Source of the DNA: Paenibacillus phocaeensis
GTDB lineage: Bacteria; Bacillota; Bacilli; Paenibacillales; Paenibacillaceae
DNA: 64,000 nt
Direction: 5' to 3'
NCBI RefSeq assembly: GCF_900021165.1
Contig: NZ_FCOQ01000009.1
Span: forward strand, 186,001 to 250,000
Shown here piece by piece: positions 1 to 7,980 of the stretch. A program made the translations under genes and the position numbers. Under the pieces are notes generated by a model. The model had not been told where the DNA came from, did no database searches, and worked only from the letters and a program-made list of their open reading frames with translations. Numbering within the stretch: the first letter of the stretch is position 1; every line of letters starts with the position of its first letter.

Positions 1-1
1 A

Positions 2-490
2 CAAGGGATCAACCGCGGGGTTGTTGACGCAACGATGCTTCAGGGAGCCCGGTATGTTGCTTTCCATCGAATGGTCAAATTCCCGTTAACCTTGTCCTCG
101 GATGACGGTCCCCCCGTGACGCTCAGCCTGATGTGCAGCCATCCCAAAATACAGATCTCTGCCAACGGTGAATCCCCTTCGGCAAGTATCCGTGTGCGCG
201 TCAAAGCGTATATCACCGAAGCGGCTGCGATTAACGGAGCCAAGGCCTCTCGCATTGCGGCCCTCGCGGAGAAGCAGATCGAACAGGACATCCGGCGCTC
301 TTTTACTGCGGCGAAGGCGAAGCAGATCGATCTCTACAACCTGGAAGAGAAGCTGTATCGTCATGACCCGGTCCGTTGGAAGCAGCTCAGTTCCCGCGGC
401 AAACCGTTCATTTCCATAATGGAGTTGAATCAGGTGAAAGCCGAGGTGAACCTCGTCCACTCCTCTTCCTACAAAATGCTAAACCGATAA
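2..490 (+). CDS. Ger(x)C-family spore germination lipoprotein, C-terminal part (partial)
   Basis: The frame is open to the left edge of the window, so only the C-terminal part (about 160 residues) is visible. It resembles the C-terminal domain of the GerC subunit of nutrient germination receptors, a lipoprotein of the spore inner membrane working with GerA and GerB subunits. Supporting features are a beta-rich start followed by a charged helix (residues around EKQIEQDIRRSF) and the late motif EVNLVHSS. Its GerA and GerB partners would be expected to the left, outside the window. A complete gerC lies at 23070-24191, so the chromosome carries at least two such receptors. It ends in a hairpin shared with the converging liaR-like gene. 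The assignment is fairly sure; the signal peptide and lipobox cannot be checked. Confidence 0.75.
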   Translation, partial: QGINRGVVDATMLQGARYVAFHRMVKFPLTLSSDDGPPVTLSLMCSHPKIQISANGESPSASIRVRVKAYITEAAAINGAKASRIAALAEKQIEQDIRRSFTAAKAKQIDLYNLEEKLYRHDPVRWKQLSSRGKPFISIMELNQVKAEVNLVHSSSYKMLNR

Positions 491-530
491 AAAACGGTTT
501 GCCGGAGCCTTTACTCCGCCAAACCGTTTT
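491..530. terminator. Bidirectional intrinsic terminator
   Basis: Stem AAAACGGTTTG (491-501) pairs with CAAACCGTTTT (520-530), continued inside by CGGAG/CTCCG. A run of A on the left and T on the right makes it work in both directions. It lies between the converging gerC-like and liaR-like genes, and the liaR stop codon is inside the loop. Confidence 0.85.
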
Positions 531-1164
531 TATAAGCGTAAATCGCTGCCTGGGTGCGATCCTCGACGCCCAGCTTCGCCAAAATATTCGTCACATGGAA
601 CTTGACCGTTTTGATTCCGATGATCAGCTCGTCCGCGATGTCCTGATTCGATTTGCCTTGGGCCAGCAGACGCAGAACATCCATTTCGCGCTCGGTCAAC
701 TCCTCGTGAGCCGGCGCCTCCGCTTTTGGCTGGCGGAACCGGTTCATCATCTTGGAAGCGACCTGCGATTCCAGGACCGATTGACCGCGAGCCGCCGCAC
801 GGATGGCCTCGGCGATTTCGGAAGCGCGCGAAGTTTTAAGCAAATAGCTGAAGGCACCGGCTTCGATGACAGGGTACATCTTCTCGTCGTCCAGATAACT
901 GGTGAGCACGATCACTTTGCAGTCCGGATGCTGCGCGAGCAGTTGCCGGGTAGCTTCAATCCCGTCCATCCCCTCCATGACCAAATCCATCAGCACGACA
1001 TCCGGACGATACTCCTGCGCCAGCCGGATTCCTTCCTCTCCGCTGCTGGCTTCTCCAACGACTTCGATACCGTCTTCCGTGCCCAGTACCGCGGCCAGGC
1101 CGATTCTCACCATTTCATGATCATCCACAAGCAGTACTTTAATCTCCTTGTCTTCCATCTCCAT
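511..1164 (-). CDS. liaR: LiaR/VraR-type response regulator (NarL family)
   Basis: This is a two-component response regulator: an N-terminal receiver domain with the acidic pair in [10 protein letters not shown] and the phospho-acceptor Asp in VLMDL, then a C-terminal LuxR-type helix-turn-helix ([18 protein letters not shown], then [16 protein letters not shown]). LiaR/VraR proteins activate the envelope-stress regulon when cell-wall antibiotics disturb the membrane. It is the last gene of the liaFSR-like set and its start overlaps the end of the kinase gene (1139), which implies translational coupling. The start is placed at the ATG at 1164; an ATG at 1158 and upstream codons as far as 1191 are possible. 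The partner kinase and LiaF-like inhibitor are the two genes upstream. Confidence 0.9.
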   Translation of the reverse strand: MEMEDKEIKVLLVDDHEMVRIGLAAVLGTEDGIEVVGEASSGEEGIRLAQEYRPDVVLMDLVMEGMDGIEATRQLLAQHPDCKVIVLTSYLDDEKMYPVIEAGAFSYLLKTSRASEIAEAIRAAARGQSVLESQVASKMMNRFRQPKAEAPAHEELTEREMDVLRLLAQGKSNQDIADELIIGIKTVKFHVTNILAKLGVEDRTQAAIYAYKNGLAE

Positions 1165-2221
1165 GGCTGAGCTCATCCCCGCTTTCTTCATTAATTAATG
1201 GAACGGTAATCTCAATGCGCGTCCCCTTGCCGGACGCGGTAATAAACTGAATGGAACCGCCGATTTCATGAATGCGCTCCTGCATGGTAGACAAGCCATA
1301 CGAAGCTTGCTTCTTGTCATCCAGCTCGAAGCCGATGCCGTTGTCCCGCAGCGTCACCTTGACCGCTTCGCCCCGGCGGTGAATGCGGATCTCCATCTTA
1401 TCCGCCTTGGCATGGCGCAGCGTGTTGGACATCGCCTCCTGAATGATGCGGAACAGATGGTTTTCGATTCCCTTGCCCAGGTTCAAGTCCTCGTCCATCT
1501 CCAGGGTCAAGTCCATCGGGACCTTGGTTTTCAACTCCTTGACCAGGTCGCGCAAGCCTTGGGACAACTCCTTGCCTTCCAGATACACCGGCCGCAGGTG
1601 CAGCAGCAGCGCCCGCATCTCCGACTGGGCGACGGAGGCCATCTCTTCAATCAGCTCGACCTGGCGCTGGGCCTTGTCGAAGTCCTTCTCCAGCGTTCTT
1701 CCGACCGCCGTAGCCGTCATCGAGATGGCGAACAATTGCTGGGAGACGGCGTCATGCAATTCGCGGGCGAGGCGCTGCCGTTCCTCCACGATGGCCGAAA
1801 CCCGGGCCTGTTCGGCAAGCTGAGCGTTATGCGTGGACAACCGCTGTAAGGAGGAGACTTGCTCCTCCCAACGTTTGCCGATTCGCTCCAACTGCTCGGC
1901 CAGCCGGCCCAATTCATCTTCACCAAGCTTCGGAACGCTCCCGGTCTGGTTGCCCTTCTCCCATTGCAGGAGGGCTTCGCGTAATCCGTCGATCTGCCGT
2001 TTCGGCCGATATCCCTGAATTAACCCGTAGGCCGCCCCGATGATGACCAGCAGGGACAGCAGTGTAATACCGGCCCTGATACCCGTTCTCCAGGACGGTT
2101 GAGGTTGAAAGTACCCATATGTATACAGCACGTAACAGGTAGCTGCCATCATAATGACAGACAGGAGAATCCCTCCGCGCATGCTGCGGGATACCATATT
2201 GCTTGTCTTTCTGGATTTCAT
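1139..2221 (-). CDS. liaS: LiaS/VraS-type sensor histidine kinase
   Basis: 360 residues. Two membrane segments lie at about residues 17-36 and 48-69 with almost no extracellular loop, typical of intramembrane-sensing kinases. A HAMP-like/coiled-coil linker follows, then a HisKA_3 dimerisation domain with the phospho-acceptor His156 in [12 protein letters not shown]. The C-terminal HATPase domain has an N box ([17 protein letters not shown]) and a glycine box (LRDNGIGF). It should phosphorylate the overlapping response regulator and be held inactive by the LiaF-like protein encoded upstream. An AGGAGG site precedes the ATG. The family call is firm; the name liaS rests mainly on gene order. Confidence 0.9.
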   Translation of the reverse strand: MKSRKTSNMVSRSMRGGILLSVIMMAATCYVLYTYGYFQPQPSWRTGIRAGITLLSLLVIIGAAYGLIQGYRPKRQIDGLREALLQWEKGNQTGSVPKLGEDELGRLAEQLERIGKRWEEQVSSLQRLSTHNAQLAEQARVSAIVEERQRLARELHDAVSQQLFAISMTATAVGRTLEKDFDKAQRQVELIEEMASVAQSEMRALLLHLRPVYLEGKELSQGLRDLVKELKTKVPMDLTLEMDEDLNLGKGIENHLFRIIQEAMSNTLRHAKADKMEIRIHRRGEAVKVTLRDNGIGFELDDKKQASYGLSTMQERIHEIGGSIQFITASGKGTRIEITVPLINEESGDELSHGDGRQGD

Positions 2222-2240
2222 GCGGGATGTTCCTCCTGTC

Positions 2241-2891
2241 TTAAGTTAATCGTATATCGACATCTCCCACAAGATAGGAAATGATGATTTTCACTTTTTG
2301 GTCACGGAGCTCATAGCTCGGCGACTTCCAATACAACCGATTGAGCATGCCCGTTTCTTTGTCTTGACCGAAGTCGATTTGACCGAACAAGACGAAGGCC
2401 TCGATCTCCACGCCGTAATCCTCCGGAATGACCAGATCGACATCGCCGACGATCCCTTGGAACATGAGGACGTTATGCCCTCCTTCCACCATGGCCAGCG
2501 ACAAATCGATGTCGAGTTCTCCGAGCACATGCCACATGCTCGTATTCCGCAAGCTCCATGGATCGCGGTCCCACCGGATGCTGGAGGTGATGTTCTGCTT
2601 CTGCACGTAATTGCCCGGAGGCTGAGTTTTGCGAATTTTCGCGTAATAATAACCAAGAGAGATCATCAGAATCGCGAGCACCAGCATGAAGTGATCGAGC
2701 AAGATCATCCCGCCGCCGATCGCAAGTAAAATATACCCGGTTTTGACCTGCTCCCCCTGCCGGATTTTATAAATGCCGAACGCAAGAAAAAAGAGGGCGA
2801 CAATGGTGAAGAAACTCAGCCACTTGCCGAAAATCAACAGTACCCCAAATCCAATCAAGCCGATGGCTAAGAACCTTTTCCGTTTATCCAT
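2241..2891 (-). CDS. liaF: LiaF-like membrane inhibitor of the LiaRS system
   Basis: 216 residues: four closely spaced hydrophobic segments in the first 90 residues, then a cytoplasmic C-terminal domain of the LiaF/DUF2154 type (MLFQGIVGDVDLVIPEDYG-type repeats). LiaF proteins bind LiaS in the membrane and keep it off until envelope damage occurs. The gene lies 19 bp upstream of the kinase gene, the classical liaF-liaS-liaR order. Its ribosome site is GGGAGGTG before the ATG. A terminator-like hairpin upstream (2926-2962) separates it from the pspA genes, so it may be transcribed by partial read-through. Confidence 0.88.
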   Translation of the reverse strand: MDKRKRFLAIGLIGFGVLLIFGKWLSFFTIVALFFLAFGIYKIRQGEQVKTGYILLAIGGGMILLDHFMLVLAILMISLGYYYAKIRKTQPPGNYVQKQNITSSIRWDRDPWSLRNTSMWHVLGELDIDLSLAMVEGGHNVLMFQGIVGDVDLVIPEDYGVEIEAFVLFGQIDFGQDKETGMLNRLYWKSPSYELRDQKVKIIISYLVGDVDIRLT

Positions 2892-2925
2892 GCCGCACCT
2901 CCCTGCAGGTTCATAGAGTTGTAAA

Positions 2926-2962
2926 AAGCCATAACGGTATGGGACCCCATACCGTATGGCTT
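2926..2962 (-). terminator. Terminator-like hairpin inside the envelope-stress locus
   Basis: Read leftward, the two arms (2926-2943 and 2945-2962) form a nearly perfect stem with a single-nucleotide centre, followed by TTTTTAC. It sits between pspA (ends 3005) and liaF (starts 2891). It could limit liaFSR expression relative to the PspA genes, as an attenuator would. Confidence 0.75.
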
Positions 2963-3004
2963 CACCAGTATCTAGAATATCACAATGTCCAGCGGACGTG
3001 TAGT

Positions 3005-3706
3005 TTATTCCTTGTCTTCTTCGCGAGCCGCGGACGGGTTCAACTTCGCTTTCAGCGCTTCAAGCTGCGCATCCACCTTCAACTGCTTCTCGGCATCCGC
3101 CGGGCTGATATACGTGGAAGGCGAGGTTCCCCGATAGACAACGCCAGCCACTTCCGCTTCCGCTTCCAACTGCATGATCTTCTCTTCCATCCGATGGAAT
3201 CCAAGCGATGCGTTGCCGCTTTCGATCGTATGCAGGCTGCTGATTTGCGACATTTGTTTTCTGGCTTTGGCCATTTGTGCACGGCTGACCAGCTCGTTGC
3301 GTTTGTTGCGGAGCTTGTAGAATTCATCCTTCATCTCATGCAGCTGTTGCTTCAGTTCGGCAGCTTGAGCTTCGGATTGAGCGTGCAGCTCGGCGAATTC
3401 CGTTTGCTTCTGATCGTAATGAATTTTCTCTTCCAGCATCTTGCGAGCGACTTCTTCCTGACCATTGCGAAGGGCAATTTCAGCTTGCGCCTCCCGCTGT
3501 GCGGAGATGCGCGCCGCTTCGTCCAGGCGCTGCTTCATCCGGCGCTCATTGGCCATTTGCTTGGCCACCGTCACTTCGGCGTCGCGGATTTCAGCCTCCA
3601 TATCGCGCAGGTACTGGTTGAGCATGACGATCGGGTCTTCCACCTTATCCAGCAAATCATTCACAGACGCTTTTGTAATATCTTTAATTCTTTTGAATAC
3701 TCCCAT
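3005..3706 (-). CDS. PspA/IM30-family protein, first copy (LiaH-like)
   Basis: 233 residues, almost entirely coiled coil, starting with the amphipathic N-terminus [19 protein letters not shown] of PspA/IM30/Vipp1 proteins. These form large oligomers on damaged membranes and limit proton leakage; LiaH of Bacillus subtilis is the main output of LiaRS. The C-terminal tail is charged. It starts 3 bp after pspC ends, with GGAGAAG as ribosome site, so it is in the same transcript as pspC, the second pspA and the LiaI-like gene. A family of ESCRT-III-like membrane remodelers is certain; which copy corresponds to LiaH is not decided by sequence. Confidence 0.9.
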   Translation of the reverse strand: MGVFKRIKDITKASVNDLLDKVEDPIVMLNQYLRDMEAEIRDAEVTVAKQMANERRMKQRLDEAARISAQREAQAEIALRNGQEEVARKMLEEKIHYDQKQTEFAELHAQSEAQAAELKQQLHEMKDEFYKLRNKRNELVSRAQMAKARKQMSQISSLHTIESGNASLGFHRMEEKIMQLEAEAEVAGVVYRGTSPSTYISPADAEKQLKVDAQLEALKAKLNPSAAREEDKE

Positions 3707-3709
3707 ATT

Positions 3710-4210
3710 TTACACTTCTCCCTTCTCGTAGTCGGAGAGCTTCTTCCGCAGCTCTTCCAGTTCTTTTTTCATCGCTTTCTTCTCGATATCTTCCATCATG
3801 GAATCCAGGTTGGAGGCTCCCGGTTCGGCTTGAAAGCCGGTTCCCGAAGCGCCTGCGCCGTAATGCGGCGGCTGGGTTCCGTAAGTATTTCCGTTTGGAT
3901 TTCCATACGGCGGACGGGCACCATAGCGAGGATCTTCGTAGAAGTCCCGGCGTTTAGGGCCATAACCCGGCTGCGGCCCGCCGCCCGGCCATCCGCCGTT
4001 ATAGTATGGATCGTGAGGCGGATACGGTTCCTTGGAGATCACCAAGGCTGCGATAAAGTAGATGAATATCGTCGTTCCGCCGGTGAAGAAAATGCTGAGA
4101 ATAGCGATCAACCGGAGCACGCCGACGTTAATGCCGAAATATTCGCCCAACCCGCCGATCAAACCGCTGATCCAGCGATCCCGTCTAGAACGATACAAAG
4201 GTCTTCCCAT
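3710..4210 (-). CDS. PspC-domain membrane protein with Gly/Pro/Tyr-rich linker
   Basis: 166 residues. The PspC domain fills the first 60 residues (DRWISGLIGGLGEYFGINVG motif, then one long membrane segment at about 33-56). A linker rich in Pro, Gly, Tyr and Asn follows (about 60-125), then a short charged helix predicted to be a coiled coil (about 130-163). PspC proteins recruit or sense PspA at the membrane. The coiled-coil tail could contact one of the two PspA proteins encoded on either side, 3 and 5 bp away. Such tight packing indicates co-translation. The domain assignment is strong; the role of the linker is unknown. Confidence 0.88.
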   Translation of the reverse strand: MGRPLYRSRRDRWISGLIGGLGEYFGINVGVLRLIAILSIFFTGGTTIFIYFIAALVISKEPYPPHDPYYNGGWPGGGPQPGYGPKRRDFYEDPRYGARPPYGNPNGNTYGTQPPHYGAGASGTGFQAEPGASNLDSMMEDIEKKAMKKELEELRKKLSDYEKGEV

Positions 4211-4215
4211 CGATC

Positions 4216-4890
4216 TTACTCCTCTCCCTGGTTATTCAGCTTCTGCTTCAAGCGGGAGAGCTCCTGTTCCAGAGTCGATTGGATGGCGGAGCCGGCTTGG
4301 TTCAAGAATTCCGAACCCGCTTTCCGCAAATCGCGCAGGCTGCGGGCTTCCCACTCCATGTCGGACACCCGGTCCTCCAAGCGATGGAACATCTTCGGCA
4401 CATCCTGCACGCCGTAACCGCTCATTCGCTGGTTCATCCGCTGCTGTAAACGAAGCGTCTCCATTCTTGCGTAGTAATATTGGCGTTTGCTGTACACAAC
4501 CTGATATTCGGTCTTCAATTCGTTCAGTTGAGCTTCAAGTTCCTGCAGAGATTCCAGGCTTTGCGTATACAATTCGGTGTATTGCTCAACCTTTTCCTCG
4601 TACAGCATCTTCTCCTGCAGGGCCAGCTTCGCCAAGTGCTCCTCGCCCGCTTTCAGAGCGAGCAGCGCTTGTTCTTCGCGTTTGTCCCGCATCACCTTGG
4701 CTTGGTCGACCTGTTGCTTCATTTGCTTCGCATGACCGCTGTATTGGTAATGCAGCTTCTCGGCTTCAGAAATCTCCTGCCGCGTCTCAATCAGGAACTG
4801 GTCGATCAATCTGACCGGATCTTGGGATTGCTCCAATTTCTCATTCAAAGTAGCTACCGTAATATCTCGTACCCGACGAAATACACTCAT
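4216..4890 (-). CDS. PspA/IM30-family protein, second copy
   Basis: 224 residues, coiled coil throughout, starting MSVFRRVRDITVATLNEKLE with the usual amphipathic N-terminus. It is clearly paralogous to the protein at 3005-3706 but diverged, including a Tyr-rich middle (around residue 145) and a Gln/Arg-rich segment. The start is the ATG at 4890 with AGGAGGG upstream; the reading frame remains open further but lacks a ribosome site. Two PspA copies flanking one PspC may allow mixed oligomers or separate membrane and signalling duties; this is inference. Confidence 0.88.
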   Translation of the reverse strand: MSVFRRVRDITVATLNEKLEQSQDPVRLIDQFLIETRQEISEAEKLHYQYSGHAKQMKQQVDQAKVMRDKREEQALLALKAGEEHLAKLALQEKMLYEEKVEQYTELYTQSLESLQELEAQLNELKTEYQVVYSKRQYYYARMETLRLQQRMNQRMSGYGVQDVPKMFHRLEDRVSDMEWEARSLRDLRKAGSEFLNQAGSAIQSTLEQELSRLKQKLNNQGEE

Positions 4891-4952
4891 GACACCCTTC
4901 CCTCCTAACCTTACGGTTCTCATTTCAATCTCACTTGCATGTATGCATCAAA

Positions 4953-5249
4953 TCAGTAACTCCGTCTTCCTCTTAAGGAAGAGATACCGTATACGATTAA
5001 CCCGATACCCAGGATCGGAACGATCAGCCAGGCCAACTTGGAGATCAGGGAGATCACCCCGAAAATCAGCACCAGCCATCCGAAGAAGGCGTTCCCCCGG
5101 CGAATTCCGTAATAGCCGAGACCGATCATGACGATCGCGACAACCAGTCCGAACAGGCTGCCCAGGAAAGGAGTCAACTTGCCGAGCAGAATCAGAGCGC
5201 CCAAGGCAATTAGTACAATAGCGAATACATTCGGTCGATTTGTTCTCAT
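4953..5249 (-). CDS. LiaI/LiaF-like small membrane protein
   Basis: 98 residues, with hydrophobic stretches at about 8-25, 29-45, 53-70 and 73-88 and a basic C-terminus (LRGRRSY). The pattern resembles the membrane part of LiaF and the LiaI-type anchor that brings LiaH to the membrane. It is the first gene of the leftward envelope-stress locus, 62 bp before the second pspA. The ATG at 5249 is chosen because AGGCGGTGA precedes it. It probably acts as membrane anchor for a PspA protein; similarity is in overall pattern rather than in diagnostic residues. Confidence 0.65.
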   Translation of the reverse strand: MRTNRPNVFAIVLIALGALILLGKLTPFLGSLFGLVVAIVMIGLGYYGIRRGNAFFGWLVLIFGVISLISKLAWLIVPILGIGLIVYGISSLRGRRSY

Positions 5250-5290
5250 CGATTTATCACCGCCTCTCATTTAATCAACCTTATGTCTCT

Positions 5291-5337
5291 ATTCTAGGTG
5301 GATTACAGGTTTTCCAAAACGGACCGCGGACGGTTTT
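5291..5337 (-). promoter_or_regulatory. Candidate promoter and operator of the lia/psp locus
   Basis: On the minus strand TTTTGG (5314-5319) and TAGAAT (5291-5296) are 17 bp apart, a plausible though weak sigma-A promoter for the LiaI-like gene. Overlapping and upstream of its -35 lies a 22-bp imperfect palindrome (5316-5337) centred on CCGCGG, with 18 of 22 positions symmetrical. A weak promoter with an upstream dyad fits an activator such as LiaR; the binding protein is an inference. Confidence 0.45.
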
Positions 5338-5411
5338 TCAACCTAGACCTAAGTCGAGGATTCGCTCGGCCCCAGGGTTTACAAGACAAGAGCCGGATCC
5401 GCGGCAAATGC

Positions 5412-5440
5412 TTTACAATTTAACAGGGGAAGTCTATAAT
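5412..5440 (+). promoter_or_regulatory. Strong sigma-A type promoter upstream of the permease gene
   Basis: TTTACA (5412-5417) and TATAAT (5435-5440) are exactly 17 bp apart. Transcription would begin near 5447, followed after about 35 nt by a terminator hairpin and then, after 85 bp, by the permease gene. The short product could be a small RNA or an attenuated leader. Confidence 0.65.
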
Positions 5441-5482
5441 GATGTCAGCAAGACTAAACAATAGGATATGAGAGTTATTGGA

Positions 5483-5520
5483 GGAGCCTGCCACGTAGCG
5501 GGCTCCTTTTACTTTTTTTT
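5483..5520 (+). terminator. Terminator or attenuator in the leader of the permease gene
   Basis: A 9-bp stem (GGAGCCTGC with GCGGGCTCC) is followed by a long T-rich run. No coding gene on the plus strand ends here. Together with the promoter at 5412-5440 it defines a transcript of roughly 70 nt or a leader that must be read through to reach 5605. Confidence 0.75.
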
Positions 5521-5604
5521 GACCGGAAATGGCATAATTACGCCCCTGCATGGCAATCTAAAGTTACCTCACACTTCCTGCTGACTTTGGAGAGGAGAAA
5601 TACA

Positions 5605-6882
5605 ATGGAGCAACAAGCGATTTGGGCCATCATCATCTTTCTATTCACGTATGCACTGATCATTTCGGAGAAAATCCATCGGACGCTGCTGGCCATGGTC
5701 GGCGCTGTCCTGATGATCGTCTTCGGCATCATCGACCAGGAGTCGGCGATTCATCACATCGATTTCAATACGCTGGGTCTCTTGATCGGCATGATGATCA
5801 TCGTCAATACGACGGCCGATACGGGACTATTCAATTATATCGGCATCTGGACCGCCCGAAAAGCCAAGGGCAATCCCGTCACGATCCTTGCGCTGCTGGC
5901 GTTGATCACTGCGGTCGGATCTGCCTTCCTGGACAATGTAACCACGATCATCCTGATGGTACCGATCGCTTTCAGCATCACCCGCCAGCTTAAGGTAAAG
6001 ACTTTCCCTTACATTTTCTCGCTGGTGATTGCCTCGAATATCGGAGGTACGGCAACCTTGATCGGGGATCCGCCGAATATCATGATCGGCAGCGCCGTCA
6101 AGGATTTGACCTTTATCGCCTTCCTGCAAAACTTGACGCCCATCGTTCTGCTGATTATGGCCGCCACCTTGCCGCTACTCGTGCTTCTATTCCGCAAGAG
6201 TATCCGGTCAACGCCGGAGAATCAGAAGAAGATAATGAATCTCAGCCTGAGCGGCTTGATTACAGATCGAAAACTGCTCATCCGATGCCTTGTGATCCTC
6301 GGCTTGACGCTGCTGGGCTTCTTCTTGCATCAAACGTTACATTTAGAATCTGCTACCGTGGCTTTGGCCGGGGCTTTTCTGCTGTTATTGCTAACGGGAG
6401 AGCATGTGATGGAGAGAGCGTTCCGCTCTGTAGAATGGCCGACTATCTTCTTCTTTATCGGTTTATTCGTCCTGGTCGGCGGATTGATCGAAACCGGGAC
6501 GATTAAGCGGCTGGCCGAGTGGGCGGTCGACTTGACCGGCGGGGATCCGCTGACGACATCGATGCTCATATTATGGCTTAGCGCAATCGCCTCATCTTTC
6601 CTCGACAATATCCCGTTCGTGGCTACGATGATTCCGATGATTCAGGATATGGGAGCGATGGGAATCGACAATCTGGAGCCGCTTTGGTGGAGTCTGGCGC
6701 TTGGAGCCTGTCTCGGCGGCAACGGCTCGCTGATTGGAGCCAGCGCCAATCTAATCGCCGCAGGCATGTCCGCCAAGGAAGGCGAACCGATTACGTTCAT
6801 GCGCTTCCTTAAATATGGCTTCCCGCTGATGATCCTGTCCATCATGTTCGCAAGCGTTTATATTTGGGTCCGATATTTTTAG
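5605..6882 (+). CDS. ArsB/NhaD-type ion permease (IT superfamily)
   Basis: 425 residues with about eleven membrane segments in two homologous halves. Each half carries the family hallmark of a helix with an acidic-asparagine pair (SAFLDNVTTI near residue 110 and SSFLDNIPFV near 330), followed by Gly-rich loops (NIGGTATLIGDPPNI, LGGNGSLIGASAN). The family includes arsenite pumps, NhaD Na+/H+ antiporters and citrate/sulfate permeases; substrate cannot be told from sequence. The start is the ATG at 5605, with GGAGAGGAG before it. A promoter and a hairpin upstream (5412-5520) suggest leader control. No ars genes are near; a K+-antiporter regulator follows at 7439, favouring cation transport. Confidence 0.82.
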   Translation: MEQQAIWAIIIFLFTYALIISEKIHRTLLAMVGAVLMIVFGIIDQESAIHHIDFNTLGLLIGMMIIVNTTADTGLFNYIGIWTARKAKGNPVTILALLALITAVGSAFLDNVTTIILMVPIAFSITRQLKVKTFPYIFSLVIASNIGGTATLIGDPPNIMIGSAVKDLTFIAFLQNLTPIVLLIMAATLPLLVLLFRKSIRSTPENQKKIMNLSLSGLITDRKLLIRCLVILGLTLLGFFLHQTLHLESATVALAGAFLLLLLTGEHVMERAFRSVEWPTIFFFIGLFVLVGGLIETGTIKRLAEWAVDLTGGDPLTTSMLILWLSAIASSFLDNIPFVATMIPMIQDMGAMGIDNLEPLWWSLALGACLGGNGSLIGASANLIAAGMSAKEGEPITFMRFLKYGFPLMILSIMFASVYIWVRYF

Positions 6883-6981
6883 TCCATTTGGGCCAATGGT
6901 TCATCATTTCTTTTTGATAAGGAAGACGTCAATATGCTATCCTGAAGATAGAAGTATTGTTATCCGAGGGAGGGATTACGC

Positions 6982-7335
6982 ATGAATATACGAATATTCA
7001 AGCCTCGCTGGTTGGCTGTTGTCATGTTGTCGTTGTTCCTCGCTTTTCCCCTCCCTTCCTTTATTGCGCTCCCCGTACAGGCGGAGGCCAGCGGGGAAGA
7101 AACGCTGGAAACCGACTATCGCGCGGTGAACCCCAAGGTGCCGCTTCGCCTCAACAGTTCGCCGTCCCACGGCAAGCTGTTTATCGATAGAACCTCACAT
7201 CAACCGGATCGCGTTCCGGCCTTGATCAGCTTCTTGCTGTTAGCGCCATGGGCGCGCTTCCGCCCGTTATTTGGCTTGCTGTTAAAGCGGCTTCTGCTGA
7301 TGCCCATCAAATTTACAAGTATGTTTGTGGCATAA
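6982..7335 (+). CDS. Small secreted protein of unknown function
   Basis: 117 residues. A basic start and hydrophobic core form a clear signal peptide, probably cleaved after the Ala in LPVQAEAS (about residue 32). The mature part is short, with a second hydrophobic stretch (LISFLLLAPWARF, about residues 81-93) and a basic Leu-rich end. The GAGGGAGGG ribosome site is well placed before the ATG. It lies between the ion permease and the khtT-like gene with about 100 bp on each side. The family is not recognised. A broken longer gene is possible, because the C-terminus looks abrupt. Confidence 0.5.
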   Translation: MNIRIFKPRWLAVVMLSLFLAFPLPSFIALPVQAEASGEETLETDYRAVNPKVPLRLNSSPSHGKLFIDRTSHQPDRVPALISFLLLAPWARFRPLFGLLLKRLLLMPIKFTSMFVA

Positions 7336-7438
7336 ATCAAGCTGTATTTTCTGGATCCCTAATCTCCTGCTTGCAGGGGCTTATTTTGCAATACCTCAAA
7401 TGGGAATCATGACATTATAAACTGGAGGATTGACTCAA

Positions 7439-7930
7439 ATGAATCTCAAAGAAACCGATCTGCCGGGAATCGGCAAAAAAATCGTAATTCAAGCCCGCAG
7501 CGGCGACAAATTATCGATCGTAATCCATAACGACGGCCGGCGTGAGCTATCCCATTTGGATAATGACGATCCAGAGGACAGTATTTCCAAGGTGACCTTG
7601 GATGACGATGAAGCCAGATATGTCTCGGCTCTCATCAGCGGAGCGACTTACAAGCCAACGGCGATGGAGAACATTGAAGTCGCTTTAGGTGATTTGAGCA
7701 TTGAATGGTACAAATTAGATCCGAATTATAAAGCCATCGGCAAAACCATCGGCGAACTTAAAATTCGTCAACGTTCAGGGGCTACGATCATCGCCGTCAT
7801 TGAGAAGAACCATACCAAACATATCAGTCCCGGCGCCAATCTGATGCTGACGGCCGAAGCTATGGTTGTCGTGCTTGGCGAACGGCTCCATCAGCAGCAA
7901 ATCAGACAGATCCTGCTGAGTGGAAAATAG
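7439..7930 (+). CDS. khtT: KhtT-like K+/H+ antiporter regulatory subunit (TrkA-C/RCK_C domain)
   Basis: 163 residues. The N-terminal part (ETDLPGIGKKI and HNDGRRELSHL) is characteristic of KhtT-type proteins, and the C-terminal RCK_C domain runs from about residue 75 to the end (YKAIGKTIGELKIRQRSGA, SPGANLMLTAEAMVVVLG). KhtT gates the K+/H+ antiporter KhtU in B. subtilis, and its RCK_C domain binds cyclic di-AMP. The expected CPA2-type antiporter gene is not next to it: the neighbours are a small secreted protein and a YitT protein. The ATG at 7439 is preferred over an upstream TTG because GGAGG is 10 bp before it. Confidence 0.82.
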   Translation: MNLKETDLPGIGKKIVIQARSGDKLSIVIHNDGRRELSHLDNDDPEDSISKVTLDDDEARYVSALISGATYKPTAMENIEVALGDLSIEWYKLDPNYKAIGKTIGELKIRQRSGATIIAVIEKNHTKHISPGANLMLTAEAMVVVLGERLHQQQIRQILLSGK

Positions 7931-7980
7931 GAGAACCGCCTGCCCTTGATGATGGGTTTGTCCAGTAAGGAGGGGTTGGT

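Noticed and set aside
2939-4417. Long plus-strand frame opposite the psp genes
   Set aside because: It is antisense to three well-identified genes and its product has no recognisable domain; codon bias of the real genes keeps it open.
5240-5464. Plus-strand frame of 74 codons ending just before a terminator
   Set aside because: It begins in the promoter region of the opposite operon, has no ribosome site, and its likely promoter (5412-5440) lies inside its 3' end.
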